DNA from: Bacteroidota bacterium
GTDB lineage: Bacteria > Bacteroidota > Bacteroidia > Chitinophagales > Chitinophagaceae
Assembly (NCBI GenBank): GCA_023409675.1
Contig: JAEYRC010000324.1
Span: 1 to 15,728, forward strand
DNA: 15,728 nt
Reading direction: 5' to 3'
Of this stretch, positions 7,545-15,509 are shown piece by piece. The first letter of the stretch is position 1. Each line of letters begins with the position of its first letter. The notes under the pieces were generated by a model. It was not told where the DNA came from. It made no database searches and saw nothing but the letters and a program-made list of their open reading frames with translations. A program made the translations under genes and the position numbers.

Positions 7545-8054
7545 TCCGCGCCATACGCGGGAACTGAATAGTTGGGTTTCATAATTATGCCACCCCTTCG
7601 GGGTAGCCCGGGGATAATTAATGGAATGTTTTCTATAAAGATGCAACCCCTTCGGGGTTGGCAACAATCAATTGAATCGATTTCGTAAAGGGTTACAGAT
7701 AACCTTTCGTGCGTTCAAATCTGCGCCATCTGCACAAAAATCCGCGCGATCCGCGGGAAACCTAATGGGCGGGTTTCAGAATTATGCCACCCCTTCGGGG
7801 TTGGCCGGGGATGACTAATGGATTGTTTTTCTATAAAGATGTAACCCCTTCGGGGTTGGCAACAATCAATTAAATCGGTTTCTTAAAAGGTTAAAGCTAT
7901 TCGATACGCGGCGTTCAAATCTGCGGCGATTTGCGTAAGTGTGCGGCAGGATTTCCCGCAGATTCCGCATATTAGAGCAGATGAGCGCAGATGAACAGCC
8001 AATATCTGCGAAAATCCGCTCAAAATCCGCGCCATCCGCGGGAACCGAATTGAT
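7545..8054. repeat. Compound intergenic palindromic repeats, two full units and a partial third
   Basis: Unit 1 (7545-7740) and unit 2 (7741-8025) share the same order of parts. First comes TCCGCG-CAT/GAT-CCGCGGGAA, then a GGGTTTCA-AATTATGCC link and hairpin ACCCCTTCGGGGT (7592, 7789). Next are CTATAAAGATG and hairpin AACCCCTTCGGGGTT (7645-7659, 7843-7857), then GGCAACAATCAATT and GCGTTCAAATCTGCG (7711, about 7911). A third unit starts at 8026 and stops before the PorV gene. Unit 2 also holds TTCCCGCAGATTCC (7953-7966), the word found at the IS110 insertion point. These look like the interspersed REP-like elements of Bacteroidota intergenic regions. No gene was found inside; the antisense frame across 7302-7667 is spurious. 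Confidence 0.75.
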
Positions 8055-8079
8055 GGAAATCAGCGGGAACTTATAAAAC

Positions 8080-9198
8080 CTATTTACCCGGGTACAACAG
8101 CAAACTAAAACGCAGCGTATTGGACAAGGGGTTATTGGTAGCGGCAGTACCGGTTGGTACCAGGTACGACAGGTTGAAACCCAGCATCGAATAGTTCAAC
8201 CCTAAACCGGCGGTTACATATTGCCGTTGGCCCAGGCTGCGGCTATCGGAATAATATCCGGCACGAAGGGTTAACACCTGCTGATAGCCGTACTCCACTC
8301 CTCCTGACCAAGACATCGCGCTATGGTCAAAGGAATTTACCCAGCTCTTCACTACCGCCTGCTGGTTGTAGGCCGCATAGTCTTCAGCAGTACCCGATTC
8401 CGGCAACGCAGGAACGAGCAGCTTATTCAACTCGCCGGTGGCCATCAGGCGGTGATCTTCCGCTATGAACCAGGTATACCCGGCGCCCAGCCCAAGATTG
8501 GCAGGCAGATAACTTTTCTGATCCGCATCCCGCGTATAGGATATTTTAGAACCCAGGTTACTCAACACCGCGCCAAAAGACCAGCCGTCAATACCCTCAT
8601 GAGCGCTGGTATAATACAATCCCAGATCGCCGGCGAAAGCATTCCCGGTTTTATAGCTGATGTCACCGATCGTACTGTTGCCCACCAGGTTTGAATGAAT
8701 ATATTTTAAGGCCACACCCAATGAAAGCCTGTCGGACAGTTTACGGGAATAGCCCAGATCTACACTCATCTCCCGAGGGTTTTCTTTATGCAAATCATTA
8801 CCGGAATGATCCATCAACTGAATATCACCGAGACTAAAATACCGCAGTGATCCGGAAATAGATTGATAATCATCCAACTTATAATAACCCGCTGCGGAAG
8901 CCAGGTAAACATCATTCAGTCCCAGGTTTTTAAGCCATGGAACATAATTAAATCCGAAACCGGATTGGCGTTCCGCAAATGCATACTTCGCGACATTATA
9001 AAACTGTGCGTTTACATCAGCAGGCGTGGCTACTCCGGTTTCACCCATACCACCGGCCGCGGCATCGGGTGAGATCCGCAGAAACGGAACAGCGGTGGTG
9101 ATGATATTTATTTTTTCTGTTGACTGTGCACGGGCGGATAATGAAAAAGCTAAAACTAAAGGACTGATGATGGCCGCCTTACGAAATATTGTGAACAT
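8080..9198 (-). CDS. porV: Type IX secretion system outer-membrane protein PorV (LptO) homologue
   Basis: This encodes 372 aa, near the usual PorV length. It has a signal peptide of about 24 residues ending ARAQ. The mature protein starts with the family hallmark ITTAVPFLRISPDA followed by AAGGMGETGVATPAD, and then alternating amphipathic strands typical of a FadL-like 14-strand barrel (YYKLDDYQSISGSLRYFSLGDI, YSRKLSDRLSLGVALKYIHSNL, SNLGSKISYT). It ends SNTLRFSLLLYPGK with the C-terminal aromatic/aliphatic strand. In characterised T9SS, PorV binds the C-terminal signal of cargo leaving the SprA translocon and, with PorU, hands it to surface attachment. Here the gene lies 22 nt downstream of a cargo-like gene on the same strand, so the two are probably co-transcribed. 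This suggests a paralogue dedicated to that cargo rather than the housekeeping copy, which cannot be judged from one window. Confidence 0.9.
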   Translation of the reverse strand: MFTIFRKAAIISPLVLAFSLSARAQSTEKINIITTAVPFLRISPDAAAGGMGETGVATPADVNAQFYNVAKYAFAERQSGFGFNYVPWLKNLGLNDVYLASAAGYYKLDDYQSISGSLRYFSLGDIQLMDHSGNDLHKENPREMSVDLGYSRKLSDRLSLGVALKYIHSNLVGNSTIGDISYKTGNAFAGDLGLYYTSAHEGIDGWSFGAVLSNLGSKISYTRDADQKSYLPANLGLGAGYTWFIAEDHRLMATGELNKLLVPALPESGTAEDYAAYNQQAVVKSWVNSFDHSAMSWSGGVEYGYQQVLTLRAGYYSDSRSLGQRQYVTAGLGLNYSMLGFNLSYLVPTGTAATNNPLSNTLRFSLLLYPGK

Positions 9199-9220
9199 AT
9201 GAATAGTAGAATGAATTAGT

Positions 9221-12200
9221 TTAGAATTTTACGCGCACTGCTTCCTTGAATTTATCCGCATTTACCTGCAATACATAAATGTTGGGGGCAACATTGCCAA
9301 TGGGCATGGAAATGGAATTAACACCGGGTTTAAGGTATGTCTTTTGAATTTTGATCACCTGTCCTGTTGCGCTTACAAACATCAGCGACACATTCTGCGT
9401 TGTTTCAGAGAAAATTCTGATCTGCAGATTGGTTGTTCCGTTACTCCAGGCTTTAACATGGTTTTTATCAATCGACAATACTGTAAGTTCTCCTTTAACA
9501 TAGGTTATGGTATAGTTCGGAGATGAAGCTCCGGAGGGAATGATCTCATACTTTCCAGCCCCAGAGTTTAGTACAGCGGTGCTTTTTGCTTTAGGCATCG
9601 TGGTCAGGTCGGAAGGTTTGTCATTCTCCATCAGTCCATTATAGTGGAAGGTGAATTCAGGGTCTTCCTTCCACTCATCACGTGTTTTATGTTCAGCGCT
9701 TATCACCAGTGGTGCAGGAGTGATCTCGAGTTCCGCTCCGGTGAATTCAATCGCATAATTTGGTCCTCCATTCAATGTACCCTGATTGATCGTATAAGTA
9801 CCCACATTTTTTCCTGCAACTCTGGAAAGCTGTCCTTCCAGTTGATCGCCATTCACAAGCCCTGTAACGGAATATGTAAACTCAGGATCAGCTGTTCCAT
9901 ATACCTTGCTGCTGTTGTTGGCGGTGATCGTTAATGGAGCGGGGGTAATGGTTAGTGTAGCCGGGGTATAGTCTATTGAATAATTCTCCCCCGCGCTTAA
10001 GGATCCCAGTGAGATGGCATGAACGCCAACGTTTTTATCGCCTGCGCTTTCCAGTACACCACTAAGCTGATCATGGTTTTTTAATCCGCTTACCGTATAA
10101 GTCAGTTCCGGATCAGGTGTGCCATACAATTTTTGTTTGCTCTCAGCTACAATGGTTAAGGGAGCGGGCGTTATTTCAAGTTGAGCGGAATTGAATTGCA
10201 GGGTATAGTTGGTTCCTGCAGACAACGAACCCTGCTGTATCTCATACGTACCAACGTTTTCTCCACTGTTTCTTGATAGGCTGCCTGATAATTTATCATT
10301 GCCGATAAGTCCGTTTTGTTGATAGGTAAATTCGGGATCCATTGCTCCATATTCCCTGATTTTATTATCCGCACTTACTGTTACCACTGCAGGCGTTATG
10401 GTAAATGTAGCCGGGGTAAACCCAATTAAATAGTTAGGTCCTGCATAAAGCGTTCCCTGCGTAATGGAATATACTCCAACATTACTACCGCCATTTCTTT
10501 TTAATTGCCCGCTGAGCTGATCGTTATTAACCAGTCCGTTCACCGTATAGGTTAAGGCCGGCTCTGCTGAACCGTAGGGGATGGTTTTATTTTCAGCAGC
10601 TATGGTAAGTGTAGCCGGAGTAATGGTGAATTTTGCAGGCGTAAATTCGACATTATAATTAGCGCTGCCCTTTAATGATCCCTGAAGAATGGCATACTCG
10701 CCAACGTTATTTCCTGCAGTTCTCAGCAGGCTGCCGTTTAATACATCACCATTTACCAGACCGCTTACGGAATAAGTGAGCGCGGGATCCATAGTTCCGT
10801 ATATTTTGTTTTTATTTTCGGCAGTTACGGTAAGTGTAGCCGGTGTGATGGTAAATGTTGCAGCATTAAACAGAACAATATAATTGGCGCCCGCATTTAA
10901 TGAGCCTTGCGAAATCGTGTACTCTCCTACGTTAATTCCTGCAGTTCTCTTCAGGTTACCACTGAGTACATCGTTTTGCACGAGACCCTTCACGGTATAG
11001 GTTAAGGCCGGCTCTGCTGCACCATAGGTCATGGTTTTGTTTTCCGCATTGATCGTTAAATGCGCAGGTGTAATACTTAGTTGGGCTCCGGTGAAGTTGA
11101 TTGTATAATTGTTTCCGGCAGTTAATGTACCCATACCGATCGCATAATTACCCACGGAATTTCCGGCAGTGCGGTTAAGCTGCCCGCTGAGCTGATCATT
11201 ATTGATGAGTCCATCTGCGTTATAGGTAAATTGCGGATCGGCACTACCATAAACTTTTGATTGATCTGATGCGGTGATGATTAATTTTTTAGGTTGAATC
11301 TTACCTGCTACCGTGGCATTTTTGGTAATGAGGGTATAATTATCTTTATCCGGTCCTTCCAGTTGAAGATCCGTTACTGTAATAATTTTATCTGTACCGG
11401 CATTGGCATCATGGTAACTACCAGCTCCGCTTACTGAAACCTGATCATTATTAAATAGTCCATTAAGCTGGAAGTTTGCTGCTGACAGTTGAACGCTTCT
11501 ACTTCCGTCATATTCTTTTGAAATGAGGGGTGAAGCCATAAGACTTACACTGATTTCGGCAGGGCTGATGATAAGTACCTGAGTAACTGGTGATGCAGAA
11601 AAGTATTCTTCGTTACCGGGTTGAGTGGCTATAATCGTTACCGAACCGGCTTTTTTGGGCTGAATTTTACCGTCTATGATAGCGGCAATTTCAGGATTAA
11701 GGCTTTCATAAACGACAGGAAGACCGGAACTGCTGTAGGCAGCGGGGGTATAAGCCGCGGTGCCATATACAACAGTATTAATTGGATCAAAAACGATCGT
11801 TTGAGGGTGCTGTGTCGGTTCCATCGTTCTGAAAGACCAGGATAAACCGCTGATACCTGCGAAAGGGTTATTGTTCACATCCCGGAATGCCCCGGCATCG
11901 ATAGTGATATAAAAATCTGTTGAATGTGGGAGCACCTGTGTTAAGGGTAAAGAAAAGGAATAGTTATTTATTATAACCGCAGGAGTGCTCACATCAACGG
12001 ATTGGATAATTTCATTGGTTGATTTGTTTATGATGTTGATCTTCCCGCTGCCTTTAACGACTTGTTCATTGAAGGTTGCGGTGATTACAGGCAAAAGCGG
12101 GACTTGCGTTGAATTGAATGCAGGCGAATAATGGGTAAGGACCGGCGGGTTAGGATCAGATACTGTAATTTCAAAATCATGGGTTAGGGATACGGCGCCA

Positions 12201-13267
12201 TTGGTTATAACTACCTTAACCGGATGCCGGCCTACATCTTCATGTTTTGGTGTTCCGGTCAGTACCACACCGGTTTGAAGGGAATACACATTGGATCCAT
12301 TCAAATCTCCATAGATCAACACGCCGCTTTCGGTCATGGTCATTCCAAGGCATACGATGCTTTCCGGTGTAATTTCAATAAAGCTGGAATGATCGGGTGT
12401 ATATTTTCTGATTTTGCCGGGCCATAAACTGACATAAGTATAACCCTGTGCATCAATCTTAACATCTGTTAATAATGTAGAAATATTGCTTATTGCCGGC
12501 GTTACCTGCTGGGTTTGCGGGTTATATTTCAATACGGTATTCTGGGAATGCTGTGCGATCAACAGGTTACCTGATGGATCAAAACCAAGTCCGAAACAAC
12601 CGGGCACATTGGTTACGTAGTCTGATACGGTATTATCTGCCAGGTTGATGCGAATAACTTTCGATTTGCTATACTGGGCAGCATATAAATAACCATCTTT
12701 ATAGGTCATGGAAAGATTTCCGGTTGTAGCATAGATGGTTTGGCCAGCCGGATTCGTTTGTGTAAGATCGAACTTTTGAATGCCTGTACTCCCACCATAA
12801 TAAGAAACATATAAATAATTACCAATTACTAAAGCCCCATAATTACTACCGGGCTGCCGTTGTGCAAAAATGGTTGTCGTGCCGTCAGGCTGAATCTTAT
12901 AAATAGTTGTTCCTGAATTTTGAACTACATAGTAATTACCCTGTGCATCCAGTGCTACACCTGCCGGATTAGAAATAGGTGTATTATTGATCTTTGAGCC
13001 ACTAACCGATCCATTGGCACTCAAACTGAGCCATGCAGGCAGTACTGGTGCTGTATAGGTCAGCGGATCATTATTGCTGCTGGTCGCCTGAATACTACCG
13101 GTATAGGGCATATTTTCCCGGGCTTCAGTGCCGGGAGTGGCGGTAAGATGTATTGTTTGGGCCTGCAGCGCTGAATCTTGCAGCACCATAAACATAATTA
13201 GCAGCGCACTGAATAAACTAAATACGGCTGTTCTGATGAACAGGAGATTTCGCACCATTCGTTTCAT
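9221..13267 (-). CDS. Giant secreted MBG-repeat adhesin-like protein with beta-propeller and T9SS C-terminal domain
   Basis: This encodes 1348 aa with a signal peptide at about 1-37 ending ALQAQ. The first half of a He_PIG/cadherin-like domain (38-92, PLTYTAPVLPAWLSLSANG) is interrupted by an NHL-like propeller of about six blades (93-332; GVALDAQGNYYVV, GLGFDPSGNLLIAQ, DVKIDAQGYTYVS). It resumes with LTGTPKHEDVGRHPVKVVI (333-371). Next come a Big_5-type Ig-like domain (about 373-482), another Ig-like domain, a YDG domain (about 571-657, KEYDGSRSVQLSAANF) and eight MBG repeats of about 75 residues (658-1265). The C-terminus (1266-1348), ending YVLQVNADKFKEAVRVKF, matches the type A T9SS sorting domain pattern. 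Export through T9SS and a surface or matrix-adhesive role are inferred. It is the first gene of a unit with the PorV homologue. The ligand is unknown. Confidence 0.85.
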   Translation of the reverse strand: MKRMVRNLLFIRTAVFSLFSALLIMFMVLQDSALQAQTIHLTATPGTEARENMPYTGSIQATSSNNDPLTYTAPVLPAWLSLSANGSVSGSKINNTPISNPAGVALDAQGNYYVVQNSGTTIYKIQPDGTTTIFAQRQPGSNYGALVIGNYLYVSYYGGSTGIQKFDLTQTNPAGQTIYATTGNLSMTYKDGYLYAAQYSKSKVIRINLADNTVSDYVTNVPGCFGLGFDPSGNLLIAQHSQNTVLKYNPQTQQVTPAISNISTLLTDVKIDAQGYTYVSLWPGKIRKYTPDHSSFIEITPESIVCLGMTMTESGVLIYGDLNGSNVYSLQTGVVLTGTPKHEDVGRHPVKVVITNGAVSLTHDFEITVSDPNPPVLTHYSPAFNSTQVPLLPVITATFNEQVVKGSGKINIINKSTNEIIQSVDVSTPAVIINNYSFSLPLTQVLPHSTDFYITIDAGAFRDVNNNPFAGISGLSWSFRTMEPTQHPQTIVFDPINTVVYGTAAYTPAAYSSSGLPVVYESLNPEIAAIIDGKIQPKKAGSVTIIATQPGNEEYFSASPVTQVLIISPAEISVSLMASPLISKEYDGSRSVQLSAANFQLNGLFNNDQVSVSGAGSYHDANAGTDKIITVTDLQLEGPDKDNYTLITKNATVAGKIQPKKLIITASDQSKVYGSADPQFTYNADGLINNDQLSGQLNRTAGNSVGNYAIGMGTLTAGNNYTINFTGAQLSITPAHLTINAENKTMTYGAAEPALTYTVKGLVQNDVLSGNLKRTAGINVGEYTISQGSLNAGANYIVLFNAATFTITPATLTVTAENKNKIYGTMDPALTYSVSGLVNGDVLNGSLLRTAGNNVGEYAILQGSLKGSANYNVEFTPAKFTITPATLTIAAENKTIPYGSAEPALTYTVNGLVNNDQLSGQLKRNGGSNVGVYSITQGTLYAGPNYLIGFTPATFTITPAVVTVSADNKIREYGAMDPEFTYQQNGLIGNDKLSGSLSRNSGENVGTYEIQQGSLSAGTNYTLQFNSAQLEITPAPLTIVAESKQKLYGTPDPELTYTVSGLKNHDQLSGVLESAGDKNVGVHAISLGSLSAGENYSIDYTPATLTITPAPLTITANNSSKVYGTADPEFTYSVTGLVNGDQLEGQLSRVAGKNVGTYTINQGTLNGGPNYAIEFTGAELEITPAPLVISAEHKTRDEWKEDPEFTFHYNGLMENDKPSDLTTMPKAKSTAVLNSGAGKYEIIPSGASSPNYTITYVKGELTVLSIDKNHVKAWSNGTTNLQIRIFSETTQNVSLMFVSATGQVIKIQKTYLKPGVNSISMPIGNVAPNIYVLQVNADKFKEAVRVKF
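9488..11292 (-). repeat. Eight tandem MBG repeats (about 226 bp each) within the adhesin gene
   Basis: Each repeat reads (x)LTI-AENK-x-YG-xxDPxLTY, then GLVNxDxLSGxLxR, NVGxYxIxQGSLxAGxNY and FTPAxxxITPA. Seven are canonical. The last, next to the sorting domain, has lost the Tyr-Gly pair (KTRDEWKEDPEFTF) and the GxLxR...NVG portion, so it is degenerate. Repeats 2-4 share the longest identical words (for example ENKT, PALTYTV), suggesting recent duplication. The tandem structure should make repeat number variable by slippage or unequal crossover. Confidence 0.82.
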
Positions 13268-13654
13268 AGAAGTAGATATTGGATATATTGAACTGTACCA
13301 AACGGATGTGGATAAGTATTATTTTGTGCGCATAAAAACTAATATGATCAGTAAGAACTTTTTTTGAAACGCTAAGCGTTTTTATGTATCGGATTTAATA
13401 TTTGAGGTGCCTTAATTACTAAAAACAGTTACCGAAGATTTTCGGTGATACAATTCCCGCGGGATATTTGTTCAATAGAATTACCGAACGCTGAAGGGAG
13501 TGACACAACAGGCGCTGAGCAGGATTACTGCAGCCTGCTCAATAACTTATTCATTACATTAGCAACCAGTACGCTGTTTCTAATCACCTGATTGGAGGCT
13601 TTCGGATTGACTGCCATTTTTTTTAACCTGTCATTCTTTTATTAAATACCAGTT
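13268..13654. promoter_or_regulatory. Divergent intergenic region with several inverted repeats
   Basis: These 387 bases separate two genes read away from each other, so promoters for both should lie here. I see no convincing TTTG/TAnnTTTG Bacteroidota promoter pair. Four inverted repeats are clear: AAACGCT-A-AGCGTTT (13367-13381), ACCGAA-GATT-TTCGGT (about 13434-13449), the perfect palindrome TCCCGCGGGA (about 13456-13467) and TGAGCAGG-N10-CCTGCTCA (13516-13541). The third is a word of the genome's intergenic repeat. The others could be operator sites, but with divergent genes they are unlikely to be terminators. No small gene is evident. Confidence 0.45.
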
Positions 13655-15394
13655 ATGAAAATTGTTTTTCACTGTTTTGTTTTTCTGTTTATACTGTCGT
13701 GCAATTCGTCTGTGCAAACAATCTCAGGACCACCTTATGCCGAACTCCCGAATCCAAAAACTACGAATGAGCAGTCCTGGCAGCAGGCTGGAAACGGTGC
13801 ATGGGTCAGTTTTGCTTCTGCGGATGTTCGGTATGAAAAGGAAAGGGTTCCCCACCTAAGCCCTGAGCAGGGCTGGAACGGGAAGGGATGGAAGGGAGAG
13901 AAGATCCATACGCAATTGCTGATCTGGACTACAGAAGATATAGAACGCGCTTCCATTCAAATTGGTGAATTGAAAAGCGATGATGGCAAAACAATTGATG
14001 CTGATCATATTTCGGTTCGCTTTGTCCGTTATGTGCTGACCGACAGTATCGGGCGAAACGGCAGCGGTTGTGGAATTCCCAACGACCTCGACTCTTCGCT
14101 TGCCGCCGATGCACTGGATCCTATTGACCAATTACCCATACGCTCAAATACCACGCAACCCCTGTGGCTTAGCGTTCATATCCCGCAGGATGCTGCACCG
14201 GGACGTTATAGCGGAAGCATAACCGTTAAGGGTTTGTCGAATGATCCTGCGCCGCTGGAATATACTGTGGAAGTGGTGAACCGCAGCTTACCTCTGCCTC
14301 GCGACTGGTCATTCCATCTTGATTTGTGGCAGAACCCATTTTCCGTAGCGCGGGTACATAATGTAGAAAACTGGTCGGAAGCGCATATGGAGGCCTTGAA
14401 CCCTTATATGAAGATGCTTGCCGATGCAGGGCAAAAAGTAATCACTGCTTCTATAATACATGATCCCTGGAACAGCCAGACTTATGACGTGTATCAGTCG
14501 ATGATCAAATGGACTAAAAAGCGCGATGGAAGCTGGGAATATGATTACCGCGTTTTTGATCAGTGGGTTTCGTATATGCTTTCGCTGGGTATTGACCGTG
14601 AGATCAATTGCTACAGCATGATACCCTGGAACCTCAAGTTTTATTATTATGATGAGACGCTGGGAAAGGATACGCTGATCATTGCCACACCAGGTACGCG
14701 GGAATATGAAGAGCACTGGGTGCCGATGCTGACCGATTTCGCCCGGCACCTGAAAGAAAAAGGCTGGTTCGATATAACCACAATAGCCATGGATGAGCGT
14801 CCGATGGAGCATATGCAGAAGGTGTTTGACATCATCCGCAAGGCTGATAAGGATTTTAAGGTATCGATGGCCGGAAATTATCATCCTGAAATCGAACGCG
14901 ATCTGTACAATTACTGCGTGGCGTCGGAATTTGTGCTGGCAGACAGTGTGCGGGAGCGAAGAAAGCGCGATGGACTGGTTACCACATTTTATACTGCCTG
15001 TCCGGAGGAATATCCGAATGTATTTACCTTTTCACCACCTGCGGAGGCCGCGTTTATGGGCTGGTATGCTGCGGGCAGAAAGTTTGACGGTTATCTGCGC
15101 TGGGCGTATAACTCCTGGCCTGAAAAGCCATTGCAGGATTCGCGCTTTGGCCGCTGGTCGGGAGGAGATACATATTTTGTTTATCCGGAGGCAAGGAGTT
15201 CAATACGCTTTGAGCGGTTGATTGAAGGTATTCAGGCTTATGAGAAGATACGGATTTTAAGGGCGGAGTTTGAGCGAAATGGGGAAGGGGGAAAATTGGA
15301 AGAAGTGTTGAAACGCTTTGATATTAAGGCTACGAAATCGACCGGTGCGGCAGCATTGGTGAGAGAGGCGAATGCGGTGTTGAATAGTTATTAG
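13655..15394 (+). CDS. GH123-type (DUF4091) glycoside hydrolase lipoprotein, putative beta-N-acetylgalactosaminidase
   Basis: This encodes 579 aa, the normal length for the family. The N-terminus has a lipoprotein signal with lipobox ILSC (Cys16), so the enzyme is predicted to be membrane-anchored in the periplasm or at the outer membrane. Residues about 40-210 form a beta-sandwich (GKGWKGEKIHTQLLIWT, APGRYSGSITVKG). The catalytic barrel follows (about 220-500; WSFHLDLWQNPFSVARVHNV), with the Asp380-Glu381 pair in IAMDERPM. Adjacent Asp-Glu residues in this position are the catalytic pair of characterised GH123 enzymes, which use substrate-assisted catalysis on beta-GalNAc glycans. Later motifs GYLRWAYNSWPEKP and YPEARSSIRFERLIEGIQAYEKIRIL are typical DUF4091 sequence. 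No SusC/SusD or other carbohydrate genes are in view, so it appears to be a stand-alone gene. The precise substrate is not certain. Confidence 0.88.
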   Translation: MKIVFHCFVFLFILSCNSSVQTISGPPYAELPNPKTTNEQSWQQAGNGAWVSFASADVRYEKERVPHLSPEQGWNGKGWKGEKIHTQLLIWTTEDIERASIQIGELKSDDGKTIDADHISVRFVRYVLTDSIGRNGSGCGIPNDLDSSLAADALDPIDQLPIRSNTTQPLWLSVHIPQDAAPGRYSGSITVKGLSNDPAPLEYTVEVVNRSLPLPRDWSFHLDLWQNPFSVARVHNVENWSEAHMEALNPYMKMLADAGQKVITASIIHDPWNSQTYDVYQSMIKWTKKRDGSWEYDYRVFDQWVSYMLSLGIDREINCYSMIPWNLKFYYYDETLGKDTLIIATPGTREYEEHWVPMLTDFARHLKEKGWFDITTIAMDERPMEHMQKVFDIIRKADKDFKVSMAGNYHPEIERDLYNYCVASEFVLADSVRERRKRDGLVTTFYTACPEEYPNVFTFSPPAEAAFMGWYAAGRKFDGYLRWAYNSWPEKPLQDSRFGRWSGGDTYFVYPEARSSIRFERLIEGIQAYEKIRILRAEFERNGEGGKLEEVLKRFDIKATKSTGAAALVREANAVLNSY

Positions 15395-15509
15395 GATTTG
15401 CGGTGGAGAGTTCTATGAATTTCTGGCAGCTCATATGGTGGGTAGAGTTCCCGCAGATTCCCTTTAGTTGAACAAAAGGCATTTTTCCCAGAATAAGATT
15501 TAGCAGAAC

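Noticed and set aside
7302..7667. Minus-strand 121-aa open frame
   Set aside because: It crosses the Rhs remnant and the palindromic repeats and has no recognisable motif.
7545..8054. CRISPR array
   Set aside because: The repeats are composite palindromes with unit lengths of about 196 and 285 bp. There are no regular 25-40 bp repeats with equal unique spacers, and no cas genes.
13367..13381. Rho-independent terminator
   Set aside because: It lies between divergently transcribed genes, upstream of both, and the stem is short with a one-base centre.
14309..14884. 191-aa antisense open frame within the glycosidase gene
   Set aside because: It is a long shadow frame opposite a strongly conserved GH123 coding region, with no family signature of its own.
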